This document shows positions 1 to 7,074 of a DNA stretch of 10,984 nucleotides, piece by piece (within the stretch, counting starts at the first letter, position 1; each line of letters opens with the position of its first letter). The position numbers were made by a program, and so were the translations under genes. The notes beneath the pieces are model-generated. The model saw only the letters and a program-made list of their open reading frames with translations. It did no database searches and was not told the DNA's origin. Source of the DNA: Anaerolineaceae bacterium UBA3924 (lineage in GTDB: Bacteria > Chloroflexota > Anaerolineae > Anaerolineales > Anaerolineaceae); NCBI GenBank assembly GCA_002385985.1, contig DGEO01000027.1, positions 100,002 to 110,985 of the forward strand. Direction: 5' to 3'.

Positions 1-204
1 GAGGCGGTCGAGCTGGTGCGCAAGGAAGGCCGCGCTTCGATCACCATGCTGCAGCGGCGCATGCGCATCGGCTACACTCGAGCTGCCCGGCTGATCGACG
101 CCATGGAAGAGAAGGGCATCGTCGGCCCGCCGGTGAACGGGTCCCAGATGCGCGAGGTGCTGGATTACGGGCAGACCGCTCCGCCGGAGGACGACGGGTA
201 TTAA
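1..204 (+). CDS. ftsK: DNA translocase FtsK/SpoIIIE, C-terminal end (partial)
   Basis: The 5' part lies outside the window; 67 codons in frame 1 remain, ending in TAA at 202-204. They form the gamma winged-helix domain of FtsK/SpoIIIE, which reads oriented chromosomal motifs (KOPS/SRS) and directs the hexameric ATPase pump toward the terminus during division. The diagnostic stretch is ITMLQRRMRIGYTRAARLID, followed by a short acidic helix, EKGIVGPP, and a closing REVL. In the family this domain sits at the extreme C-terminus, as here, with only a short acidic tail (PPEDDGY) after it. The ATPase motor domain cannot be seen. The gene converges on metK and shares a palindromic terminator with it. 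Recognition of the gamma domain is secure; FtsK versus SpoIIIE naming is not. Confidence 0.93.
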   Translation, partial: EAVELVRKEGRASITMLQRRMRIGYTRAARLIDAMEEKGIVGPPVNGSQMREVLDYGQTAPPEDDGY

Positions 205-270
205 ACCGACCGGCTCCAGCGGCCAGCAGCGGACATCATCTCCTGATATGGCTGATGGTCAATAAATGAA

Positions 271-298
271 AACGGAGGGCTCGCGCGAGCCCTCCGTT
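271..298. terminator. Bidirectional palindromic terminator between ftsK and metK
   Basis: This is a perfect 28-bp palindrome: arm AACGGAGGGCTCGC and its exact reverse complement. In RNA it folds as about 12 bp with a GCGC loop. On the minus strand it is followed by TTTTCATTTATT, a fair U-tract for ending metK. On the plus strand the tail is only TTCTGCTTT, so it is a weaker terminator for ftsK. Its position between two convergent stop codons fits a shared terminator. Confidence 0.88.
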
Positions 299-316
299 CT
301 GCTTTCAGGCGTGTAT

Positions 317-1549
<1,233 letters not shown>

Positions 1550-1560
1550 GACATTCCTCC

Positions 1561-1599
1561 AAAAAAAGATTTTGCCCCTTCCGGACCGAGGGGCAAAAT
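1561..1599 (-). terminator. Riboswitch-controlled intrinsic terminator of the metK leader
   Basis: Read on the minus strand, ATTTTGCCCC pairs perfectly over 10 bp with GGGGCAAAAT, and is followed by CTTTTTTT (1561-1568). This is a classic Rho-independent terminator placed between the SAM aptamer and metK. The 3' strand of aptamer helix P1 (GAGAGGGCA on the minus strand, about 1619-1627) can pair with the terminator's CCCUC/UGCCC, giving a plausible antiterminator when SAM is absent. The U-tract runs straight into the metK GGAGG (1556-1560). Confidence 0.92.
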
Positions 1600-1618
1600 G
1601 CACGCATTATTCGTGACT

Positions 1619-1737
1619 GCCCTCTCATCTTCCAGAAATCCTTCTGCCGGAATTGGCACCTTTGTGGGTGGTTTCCCACCGCACAGGTTGCCGAGGCTTC
1701 ACTGGGCCGGTCCCTCCGCCTCTCTGGATAAGAGCGC
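1619..1737 (-). promoter_or_regulatory. SAM-I (S-box) riboswitch aptamer
   Basis: The minus-strand RNA matches the S-box core: CUUAUCCAGAGAGGCGGAGG, then GGCAACC, GGUGCCAAUUCC, and a closing GAUGAGAG. Helix P1 pairs 1727-1734 with 1622-1629 (8 bp, one G-U). P3 is capped by a GAAA loop inside GGUGG/CCACC. This family binds S-adenosylmethionine and, when bound, holds P1 so that the downstream terminator forms. Its position immediately before metK matches the known regulon. The assignment rests on visible primary and secondary structure; no covariance search was run. Confidence 0.97.
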
Positions 1738-1767
1738 CTTCATGGGGCTATCTATTTGTTGAACGAA

Positions 1768-1796
1768 ATAGTATCACAGCACTGCGCGGCTGTCAA
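1768..1796 (-). promoter_or_regulatory. metK promoter (sigma-70, extended -10)
   Basis: On the minus strand a perfect -35 TTGACA (1791-1796) is followed by a 17-bp spacer and -10 TACTAT (1768-1773). A TGn extension (TGA) precedes the -10. The start would fall near 1761, giving a leader of about 210 nt that carries the whole riboswitch. The sequence upstream of the -35 is AT-rich (1801-1840) and could act as an UP element. The promoter sits just after the rnz stop codon, so metK need not depend on rnz transcription. Confidence 0.88.
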
Positions 1797-1835
1797 TTCG
1801 TGACTTGAATGATAAGTTGATAAATTTCTTAGGAT

Positions 1836-2783
1836 TTATCCGCTATGGCTCTGCGGCTCGGGTTCTTCCCGCTTGACGATAAAGGTGTCGAAATCCCGCG
1901 CGACGATGGCCCGCGGGAAGACGGCCTGGGCTTCGGCCTGCACGTCCTTCTCGCGGTAGCGGCGGGAGATGTGGGTCAGAAAGAGCTGGTGCACGCCGGC
2001 CTGGCGGGCCAGTTCGGCGGACTGGCGGGCGGTCATGTGGCCGAACTGGCGGGCCATTTCGGCTTCTTCTTCGATGTAGGTGGCCTCGATCACCAGCCCG
2101 TCGGCACCGCGCACGATTTCCACCAGGCTGTCGGTTTCGGCCACATCGCCGATGACCACCAGACGCGTGCCCGGGCGGAAGTCTCCCAGCACCATATCCG
2201 GCTCGATCACCCGCCCGTCGGGCAGGGTGATGCTTTTCCCGGCCACCAGGTCACGACGCCAGGGGCCGGGTGGAATGTTCAGCTCCTCGGCCCGCTCGGG
2301 CAGAAAAGGGCGGCGCCCTTCTTCTTCGAACACATACCCCAGGTTGTCCGGCCCGCGGTGGTTGGTGGGCACGGCGGTGATCTTCATCCCGTTCGTTTCA
2401 AAGACCACATCGCCGCCTGTGACCGGGCGCATCCGGATGGGCATGGGCGGTCTGGTTCCCCTGAGGACCACGCCGTAGAGCAGGTCGTGGATGCGCTCCA
2501 GCGCGGCCCGGCCGCCGATGATCTCTAGCTCGTCCACGCTCTCCCAGCGCAGGTAGGTCGAGAGCAGCCCGGCCAGGCCAAGGATGTGGTCCAGATGCCC
2601 GTGGGTGATGAGGATGCGGTTCAGTCGTTTGAAGCCGATGCCGGACTGCAGGATCTGGCGCTGCGTGCCTTCGCCGCAGTCGACCAGGAAGCGGTGTTCT
2701 TCGTGTTTAACCACCAGCGCCGGCAGGTTTCGCCGGGCTGAGGGCGCGGAGGCAGAGGTGCCAAGGAAGACGATTTCGAACAA
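1836..2783 (-). CDS. rnz: Ribonuclease Z (tRNA 3' endonuclease)
   Basis: RNase Z is a zinc metallo-beta-lactamase-fold endonuclease that cuts the 3' trailer from tRNA precursors. The 315-residue product has the usual length. It opens with FLGTSASAPSARRN and carries the HxHxDH zinc motif as HGHLDH (61-66). Later ligands appear as His142, Asp213 (GDVAETDS), His249 (GHMTA) and His271 (THISRRY). The flexible tRNA-binding arm is visible at about 155-200 and includes the PPGPW segment (171-175). HMTARQSAELA distinguishes it from other beta-lactamase-fold hydrolases. The start is a TTG (2781-2783) preceded by AAAGGA six bases upstream; no ATG fits. The stop lies within a small AT-rich inverted repeat (1819-1840) with no U-tract, so read-through into the metK leader is possible. 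Confidence 0.95.
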   Translation of the reverse strand: MFEIVFLGTSASAPSARRNLPALVVKHEEHRFLVDCGEGTQRQILQSGIGFKRLNRILITHGHLDHILGLAGLLSTYLRWESVDELEIIGGRAALERIHDLLYGVVLRGTRPPMPIRMRPVTGGDVVFETNGMKITAVPTNHRGPDNLGYVFEEEGRRPFLPERAEELNIPPGPWRRDLVAGKSITLPDGRVIEPDMVLGDFRPGTRLVVIGDVAETDSLVEIVRGADGLVIEATYIEEEAEMARQFGHMTARQSAELARQAGVHQLFLTHISRRYREKDVQAEAQAVFPRAIVARDFDTFIVKREEPEPQSHSG

Positions 2784-2812
2784 GGATGGTCCTTTCCCCT
2801 AGGGTGTGCTTT

Positions 2813-2818
2813 ATTGTA
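2813..2818 (-). promoter_or_regulatory. Candidate rnz -10 box
   Basis: The minus strand reads TACAAT here. The start would be near 2806, about 23 nt before the TTG codon. No good -35 lies 16-18 bp upstream. That position instead overlaps a GC-rich palindrome (2832-2844), so the promoter may be weak or activator-dependent. Confidence 0.45.
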
Positions 2819-2831
2819 CCCTAACTTGCCG

Positions 2832-2844
2832 GGCCGAATCGGCC
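2832..2844. repeat. Hyphenated palindrome in the rnz/PF04008 divergent region
   Basis: GGCCGA-A-TCGGCC is a perfect 6-bp dyad around one base, lying between two divergent TACAAT boxes and over the expected rnz -35. It could be an operator, but in GC-rich DNA a 6-bp dyad can arise by chance. Confidence 0.35.
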
Positions 2845-2874
2845 GCCGCGAGCCGAAAACCGCCTCAAGGGTGC

Positions 2875-2903
2875 GTGCCAACTCGAGGCGAACGGTGTAC
2901 AAT
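2875..2903 (+). promoter_or_regulatory. Promoter of the PF04008 gene
   Basis: The -10 is TACAAT (2898-2903). Seventeen bases upstream is GTGCCA (2875-2880), matching four of six -35 positions. The start near 2910 would give a leader of about 26 nt containing AGGAG before the ATG at 2936. This also argues against the GTG at 2909 as the start codon. Confidence 0.6.
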
Positions 2904-2935
2904 CATTTGTGAAAACAGATACAGGAGCGGTTCGC

Positions 2936-3424
2936 ATGGAACTCATCAGCGTAAAGATTGAAAAACCCGAGGATGTGAACTTCATTCTCGGCCAGTCGCA
3001 TTTCATCAAAACGGTGGAAGACATTCACGAAACGCTGGTCACCTCGGTGCCGGGGATCAAGTTCGGCCTGGCGTTTTCCGAAGCCTCGGGCAAGTGTCTG
3101 ATCCGCTGGAGCGGCACGGATGAGGAGATGATTGAGCTGGCGAAAAAGAACCTGCTCAACATCAGCGCCGGGCACTCTTTCATTCTCTTCCTGGCCGGCG
3201 GCTACTTCCCCATTAACGTGCTCAATGCGATCAAAGCCGTCCCGGAAGTTGCCTCGATTTACTGCGCCACAGCCAACCCGACCAAGGTTGTTCTGGTCGA
3301 CGATGGTGAGGGGCGCGCCATTCTTGGGGTGATCGACGGTTATAAACCGAAGGGCATCGAAGGCGAGGAGGACATCGCCTGGCGCAAAGGCTTCCTGCGC
3401 AAGATCGGCTACAAGAGCGGCTGA
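2936..3424 (+). CDS. Adenosine-specific kinase family protein (PF04008/DUF355)
   Basis: The 162-residue product matches a small single-domain family whose archaeal member PAE2307 was described as an adenosine-specific kinase from its structure. Recognisable blocks are KPEDVNFILGQSHFIKTVED near the N-terminus, GIKFGLAFSEASG (40-52), SAGHSFILFL (77-86), FPINVLNAIK (91-100), CATANP (110-115), and the C-terminal RKGFLRKIGYK. There is no P-loop and no PfkB or ribokinase motif, as is normal for this family. If the assignment holds, it would convert adenosine to AMP in the cytosol, but the activity is weakly established family-wide. The start is the ATG at 2936, with AGGAG at 2923-2927 eight bases upstream. 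It is divergent from rnz and followed 77 bases later by a lipoprotein gene with its own ribosome site. Confidence 0.88.
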   Translation: MELISVKIEKPEDVNFILGQSHFIKTVEDIHETLVTSVPGIKFGLAFSEASGKCLIRWSGTDEEMIELAKKNLLNISAGHSFILFLAGGYFPINVLNAIKAVPEVASIYCATANPTKVVLVDDGEGRAILGVIDGYKPKGIEGEEDIAWRKGFLRKIGYKSG

Positions 3425-3501
3425 CGGGAACCTTTCTTTCCGCGGCTGCGTCTCAAGGACACGAAAACCCACCCGTATTGCCAGCTGGAACGAGGAGAAC
3501 G

Positions 3502-4515
3502 ATGAAGAAGTTAGCGCTGTTTTTGATAATCGCTGCCCTGTTGGCTGGCTGTCAGAGCCTGCTGCCCCCGCCCGCCGACCCAACCCCCTCCGACATCGAC
3601 ATGCAGACCCGGGTCGCGCAGATTCTGACCTCCATGCCGACGGCCACTTCGGAAGTCACCGCGGAGCCACAGCAGCCGCCAACGGAACCGGCCGCCACCA
3701 CTCCGCCCACGGAGGAAGTCCCCATTGAGCCAGCGGCGCCGACCGAGACCACCCCGGCGGATACCGCCACTCCGGAGCCAACCGAGCCCGGCGCGGTGCC
3801 GACGGTGGTCATTACCCCGCTGATCACCGCTGAACCGACGGCCGAACCGACCGCCGCGCCCACCCAGGCGACGGTGGAAGTTACCCCGGCCCAGCCCACT
3901 CCGACCCTCTCCGCCACCGATCCCCGCGCCCGGCTGGGCGGCGCCACCTGGTCGGACAACATGGATAATGGCGAGGCCTGGCCGCGCGGCACCGACACCT
4001 TCACCAGCATCGAGTTCACCGGCGGGAAGATGGTGCTGACGGCCCGCACAGACCTGGACGGCTGGCGGCTGAGCTGGCCGCGCATCGAGGACTACTATCT
4101 TGAGGCCACCTTCCAGCCGGGAACCTGCTCCGGATCGGACCACTACGGCCTGATCTTCCGGGTGCCGGAGCCGAGCAAAGCCGACCAGGGCTACCTGCTC
4201 GGGCTGACCTGCGACGGGCGCTATTCGCTGCGCCGCTGGAATGCGCGCATCGGCGCGTCCGGCGAAATGGTCTGGCTGATCCGCTGGACGGAGGCGGAGG
4301 AGATCAAGCAGGGCGCCAACCAGGTCAACCGCCTGGGTGTGCTGGCCCTGGACGACCGGCTGGCCGTCTACATCAACGGGGTGCTGGTGGATGAGGTGCG
4401 CGACAGCACCTTCACCGCGGAAGGCGGCTTCGGTGTCTTCATCGGCAGTGATGAGACCGATAACTTTACCATCCAGGTGGACGAGATGAGCTACTGGGAG
4501 GACCCGCAGCTCTAG
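3502..4515 (+). CDS. Lipoprotein with Thr/Pro/Glu linker and C-terminal beta-sandwich domain
   Basis: This 337-residue protein begins with a clear lipoprotein signal: MKK, a hydrophobic run, and the lipobox LLAGC. Cys17 would be lipidated after export. Residues 22-142 are a low-complexity linker rich in Thr, Pro, Glu and Ala. Residues 145-333 form a predicted all-beta, concanavalin/LamG-like unit: DGWRLSWP, YYLEATFQPG, HYGLIFRVP, YLLGLTCDGRY, RLAVYINGVLVDEV. That pattern resembles the domain of unknown function common in Chloroflexota surface proteins. Cys209 and Cys237 are the only other cysteines and could form a disulfide. No catalytic residues are evident, so binding rather than catalysis is likely, but the ligand is unknown. 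The start is the ATG at 3502 after GAGGAG; an upstream in-frame start would add eight residues before the signal peptide. Confidence 0.85.
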   Translation: MKKLALFLIIAALLAGCQSLLPPPADPTPSDIDMQTRVAQILTSMPTATSEVTAEPQQPPTEPAATTPPTEEVPIEPAAPTETTPADTATPEPTEPGAVPTVVITPLITAEPTAEPTAAPTQATVEVTPAQPTPTLSATDPRARLGGATWSDNMDNGEAWPRGTDTFTSIEFTGGKMVLTARTDLDGWRLSWPRIEDYYLEATFQPGTCSGSDHYGLIFRVPEPSKADQGYLLGLTCDGRYSLRRWNARIGASGEMVWLIRWTEAEEIKQGANQVNRLGVLALDDRLAVYINGVLVDEVRDSTFTAEGGFGVFIGSDETDNFTIQVDEMSYWEDPQL

Positions 4516-4543
4516 CGTTTTGCCCTGATGGTATTGGAAGCTG

Positions 4544-4567
4544 GCTCCCGGTGGAAACACCGGGAGC
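4544..4567. terminator. Hairpin terminator between convergent genes
   Basis: A perfect 10-bp stem GCTCCCGGTG/CACCGGGAGC closed by a GAAA tetraloop lies 28 bases after the lipoprotein stop codon. It is followed by TTTAGTATATCTT on the plus strand, a modest U-rich tail. On the minus strand it lies just after the cysteine hydrolase stop, without a U-tract. It is best read as the lipoprotein terminator, possibly serving both genes. Confidence 0.75.
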
Positions 4568-4586
4568 TTTAGTATATCTTATGGCC

Positions 4587-5294
4587 TTAGACGATGCAGC
4601 CAACCACCTCGATGCCGTTCAGCGCCATGTGATGCAGGAACACGTGGTGCAGCAGCTCCGCCGGGTGGGGGGTAATGCCCTTCTCCAGGGCAAATTCCAG
4701 AGGGGTGTCGTACGTGTCGACCGCGTTGGCGGGGACGATCACCCGCCGGTCCAGCTGGTGGGCGTTGGCGTCCAGCCGCAGGTACATGGCGCTCTGGTAA
4801 ACGCACAGGTCGGTGCAGTCGCCGACTACGACAAAGGTGTTCACCTCCGGGTGATCCGCGAGCCACCCGGTGAAGATGGTGTTCAGCCCCATGGCAATGG
4901 AGTTCTTCTCGATGATGGTCATCCGGCCGTAGAAGGGGAGCGCCTTGATTTCCGGTACGGTGTCGGATTCGGCGGTACCGCGCACGCAGTGGGGCGGGTA
5001 GGCGCCGAACTCCTTGGCGTCCGGTTCGTGGGTGTCCTGCGCGAGCAGGTAATGGCGCACGCCGTGATCCCATGCACGGGCCATCAGGTCTGTGATGGGC
5101 CCAACGATGGCCTGGATCCGGTCAGAGGCCAGCGGTCCGATAGTGCAGAAACCGTTAATGATGTCCACCGAAACCAGCGCACCCCGCTCCGGGTTGGGAA
5201 AGGCTTCTTCCATCTTCATTTCCGGCAGCTGGCTCTTCCAGGTTCGCAAGAAGGAGAGGTAGGCCAGGTCTTGCTGCTCGTAGGTCTGAGTCAT
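4587..5294 (-). CDS. Cysteine hydrolase, isochorismatase superfamily (nicotinamidase-like)
   Basis: The 235-residue product has the superfamily's catalytic triad in order: Asp44 (VSVDIINGF), Lys130 (IIEKNS) and Cys164 (GDCTDLCV). It also shows a likely metal site, Asp87 and His89 in QDTHEPD and His102 in PPHCVRGT, which is characteristic of nicotinamidases (PncA) rather than isochorismatases. Nicotinamide deamidation in NAD salvage is therefore the leading guess, but other amidases share these residues. The start is the ATG at 5294 with GGAGGA seven bases upstream; a longer frame from 5366 runs through the promoter. The gene is divergent from the CAP-LysM gene and convergent with the lipoprotein gene. 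It has a strong promoter with a possible operator, suggesting it is regulated. Confidence 0.9.
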   Translation of the reverse strand: MTQTYEQQDLAYLSFLRTWKSQLPEMKMEEAFPNPERGALVSVDIINGFCTIGPLASDRIQAIVGPITDLMARAWDHGVRHYLLAQDTHEPDAKEFGAYPPHCVRGTAESDTVPEIKALPFYGRMTIIEKNSIAMGLNTIFTGWLADHPEVNTFVVVGDCTDLCVYQSAMYLRLDANAHQLDRRVIVPANAVDTYDTPLEFALEKGITPHPAELLHHVFLHHMALNGIEVVGCIV

Positions 5295-5322
5295 GATGAA
5301 ATCCTCCGATTCGATCTGATCG

Positions 5323-5338
5323 ATCGTGTTAAAACGAT
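5323..5338. promoter_or_regulatory. Candidate operator at the cysteine hydrolase promoter
   Basis: ATCGTGTTAAAACGAT is a 16-bp palindrome with one mismatched pair. It overlaps the edge of the -10 box and covers the expected transcription start of the minus-strand gene, the classic place for a repressor. The regulator is not in this window. Confidence 0.5.
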
Positions 5339-5366
5339 TGTAGCCAGTCCGCATACCAGGTGTCAA
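5337..5366 (-). promoter_or_regulatory. Promoter of the cysteine hydrolase gene
   Basis: On the minus strand a perfect TTGACA (5361-5366) is followed by an 18-bp spacer and TACAAT (5337-5342). The start near 5330 gives a leader of about 36 nt carrying GGAGGA. Confidence 0.82.
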
Positions 5367-5387
5367 GTTGGGCCAGGGGCGGCCGGT

Positions 5388-5415
5388 TTCACCCCACGCA
5401 GCACTGTGCTACAAT
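5388..5415 (+). promoter_or_regulatory. Candidate promoter of the CAP-LysM gene
   Basis: The -10 TACAAT (5410-5415) is extended by TGC. TTCACC (5388-5393), 16 bp upstream, matches four of six -35 positions. The start near 5422 leaves a leader of about 30 nt. No strong Shine-Dalgarno precedes the ATG at 5452. Confidence 0.6.
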
Positions 5416-5451
5416 ACGCATGTTTGCCCATCCGATTCACCGGTACCATCT

Positions 5452-6486
5452 ATGCGCCTGCTAATCATCCAACTTCTCTGGGTTCTGCTCGCTGGGCTGC
5501 CGTACACCGCTCCCTGGCAGCAGAGCAATGAGATCACCCCCGCCGACCTGATCAACGCGATCAACACAGCCCGGGTGGCGTACGGCCTGCCCGCACTGGA
5601 GGTGGACCCGATCCTGATGAGCACCGCCCAGTCCACGGCGGAAATCATGGCCATCAACCAGATGGGCTGGCACATCGGCGACGTGAGCGGCCGGGTCATG
5701 GCGGCCGGCTACGGCGGGGGCGCAAAAGCCTGGGCGACCGAGAACTTCGCCGTCGGCCCGCTGACCATCGACCAGCTGATGTCCGGCCCATGGGCGGACG
5801 CCTCTCATATGATCCCGGTGGTCAGCCCCAATTACACGCACATCGGCGCGGGGGTGGCCGAGTACAACGGGCGGGTGTATTACGTGGTCCACGCCGCCTA
5901 CACCTCCGGCGGGCGTGCCCCCTCGACGCGGCCGACCAGCAGCGGAAGCTCCGCCAACACGCCGGGGGCGGCTGCCACCCCGGCCATCTCGCAGATCATC
6001 GTCCCCGTGGAGACGGCCACTCCGGGGCCTGACGGGGTGATCATCCACGAGGTGAAGTCCGGGCAGTCGCTGTGGGCCATTGCCATCGCCTATCATACCC
6101 ACATCAGCGACGTGCAGGCGGCCAACAACATGCTACCCGGCGACACCACGGTGTACATCGGGCAAGAGTTGATCATCCCGGACCTGCGGAACCTGGTCGC
6201 GCCCACGCTGCCGGAGGAGGCCGAGCAGACCGCCATCGCCCTGGCCGGGACTGAGCCGGCGGAGACGGCGGAAACCCCGTCTCCGGGAGGGACCTCGCGC
6301 CGGCCGACGCGCACGCCGCTGCCGCGCTTTACGCCCACGCCGACCGCTCCGCGGCAGGCCTCCGGCGGCGCGGACGGCCTTGCAGAGGGCAGCAGCCAGA
6401 TGATCTTCGCCGGTATCGGCGTCACCTTTGGTCTCGGGCTGCTGCTGATCGCCGCCGGCGCAGCGCTCAAGAAGAAAAAGCAGTAG
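5452..6486 (+). CDS. Secreted CAP/SCP-domain protein with LysM domain and C-terminal membrane anchor
   Basis: This is a 344-residue modular surface protein. Residues 1-20 are a signal peptide or N-terminal membrane segment. Residues 30-150 form a CAP (SCP/PR-1) domain, with the family's characteristic positions visible as His74 (MGWHIGD), Glu97 (TENFAVG) and His119 (ASHMIP), and the ending THIGAGVAEYNG...YYVVHAAY. A Ser/Thr/Pro linker follows. Residues 197-243 are one LysM repeat (HEVKSGQSLWAIAIAYHTHI to YIGQELIIP), a peptidoglycan- or chitin-binding fold. A second Pro/Thr linker leads to a membrane helix at 318-339 and a KKKKQ tail. The layout implies an exported protein held in the membrane while contacting cell wall material. 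Bacterial CAP domains lack a generally established activity. The ATG at 5452 is chosen because it begins the signal peptide and sits just after the promoter. Confidence 0.9.
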   Translation: MRLLIIQLLWVLLAGLPYTAPWQQSNEITPADLINAINTARVAYGLPALEVDPILMSTAQSTAEIMAINQMGWHIGDVSGRVMAAGYGGGAKAWATENFAVGPLTIDQLMSGPWADASHMIPVVSPNYTHIGAGVAEYNGRVYYVVHAAYTSGGRAPSTRPTSSGSSANTPGAAATPAISQIIVPVETATPGPDGVIIHEVKSGQSLWAIAIAYHTHISDVQAANNMLPGDTTVYIGQELIIPDLRNLVAPTLPEEAEQTAIALAGTEPAETAETPSPGGTSRRPTRTPLPRFTPTPTAPRQASGGADGLAEGSSQMIFAGIGVTFGLGLLLIAAGAALKKKKQ

Positions 6487-6508
6487 CGCGCCGCGCCTGA
6501 CCCGCTGT

Positions 6509-6574
6509 TAGGGAATTCCCTATCGAGAATAAGGGATTTTCCCACCTGTTCACCTGCCTGCGCCTCCCTACCAT
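6509..6574 (+). promoter_or_regulatory. Tandem dyads and -10 box upstream of the first glsB-like gene
   Basis: TAGGGAATTCCCTA (6509-6522) is a perfect 14-bp palindrome. A second, looser dyad, AGGGATTTTCCC (6532-6543), starts 22 bp later. TACCAT (6569-6574) lies 37 bp after the start of the second dyad and there is no consensus -35. The second dyad ends where a -35 would begin, the position used by class II activators. The two dyads could alternatively pair in RNA as an irregular hairpin ending the CAP gene, but no U-tract follows. Confidence 0.5.
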
Positions 6575-6651
6575 AGAGACAGGCGTTCTCTTCCGTGCAG
6601 GGGGAGATTTTACTGTTACATTATCGGCCCGGACGGATCGGAGGGATGGCA

Positions 6652-6909
6652 ATGGTCCTGGAGGTAGTCCTCATCCGGTTGATCATTGGAGCGGTAGCTG
6701 GGACGCTGGCGGATCTGGTGGTGGGAGATTTTAAAATCGGGCTGCTCGGCGCGGTCATCGTGGGTGTGATTGGCGCCATCCTCGGTTCCTGGGTTCTGGC
6801 GTTCCTGGGAATCCGGGTGGGCACGGGGCTGCGCTGGGATGTGATGGTGTCGTTCCTCGGTGCGGTGATGCTGCTGATCCTGCTGCGCATGCTGCGCCAG
6901 GCGGTGTGA
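6652..6909 (+). CDS. GlsB/YeaQ/YmgE-family small membrane protein (first paralogue)
   Basis: The 85-residue, very hydrophobic protein has three predicted membrane helices (about 4-24, 28-52 and 60-80). It shows the family's glycine-patterned core: GAVAGTLADLVVG near the start, then GVIGAILG, and a C-terminal WDVMVSFLGAVMLLILL. The family (transglycosylase-associated, PF04226) is induced by stress in several bacteria, but its molecular role is not settled. The ATG at 6652 is chosen because GGAGG (6640-6644) lies seven bases upstream; the ATG at 6646 abuts that site. The neighbouring gene at 7075 is a close paralogue, so this is a tandem duplication. No terminator separates them. Confidence 0.86.
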   Translation: MVLEVVLIRLIIGAVAGTLADLVVGDFKIGLLGAVIVGVIGAILGSWVLAFLGIRVGTGLRWDVMVSFLGAVMLLILLRMLRQAV

Positions 6910-6923
6910 CTCATCGAGCATGC

Positions 6924-6991
6924 GTAGGGGAAGACCCTACCCGACTGCCGGGACTGTCCTACTTTTCTCCCCCCGCCGAAACCGTTACGAT
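6924..6991 (+). promoter_or_regulatory. Tandem dyads and -10 box upstream of the second glsB-like gene
   Basis: GTAGGG-GAAGA-CCCTAC (6924-6940) is a 6-bp dyad. A weaker copy, CGGGACTGTCC (6949-6959), begins 23 bp after the first AGGG. TACGAT (6986-6991) starts exactly 37 bp after the second copy, the same distance as at the first paralogue. No consensus -35 is visible. Confidence 0.5.
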
Positions 6992-7074
6992 GATTGCACA
7001 CGCCATCCGGCCGGCCAGTCTGCCATTCCTGGCTGCGGCGAGGCCGGCAGTATTTGTTAGATGTGGAGGATATT

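Noticed and set aside
1819..1840. AT-rich inverted repeat GATAAAT/ATTTATC as the rnz terminator
   Set aside because: The stem is only 7 A/T-rich pairs, it overlaps the stop codon, and no U-tract follows. It is too weak to call a terminator.
3630..3940. Possible tandem DNA repeat array
   Set aside because: The repetition is codon-level low complexity in a Thr/Pro/Glu linker. There is no fixed period or spacer, so it is neither CRISPR nor a satellite repeat.
3511..4560. A 349-codon minus-strand frame over the lipoprotein gene
   Set aside because: It is Gly/Arg-rich and antisense to a gene with a clear lipoprotein signal and ribosome site. It is a GC-driven shadow.
6509..6543. Hairpin of the two dyads as terminator of the CAP-LysM gene
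   Set aside because: The pairing between the two dyads is broken by bulges and no U-tract follows. The matching arrangement at 6924-6959 fits a DNA-binding site better, though termination is not excluded.
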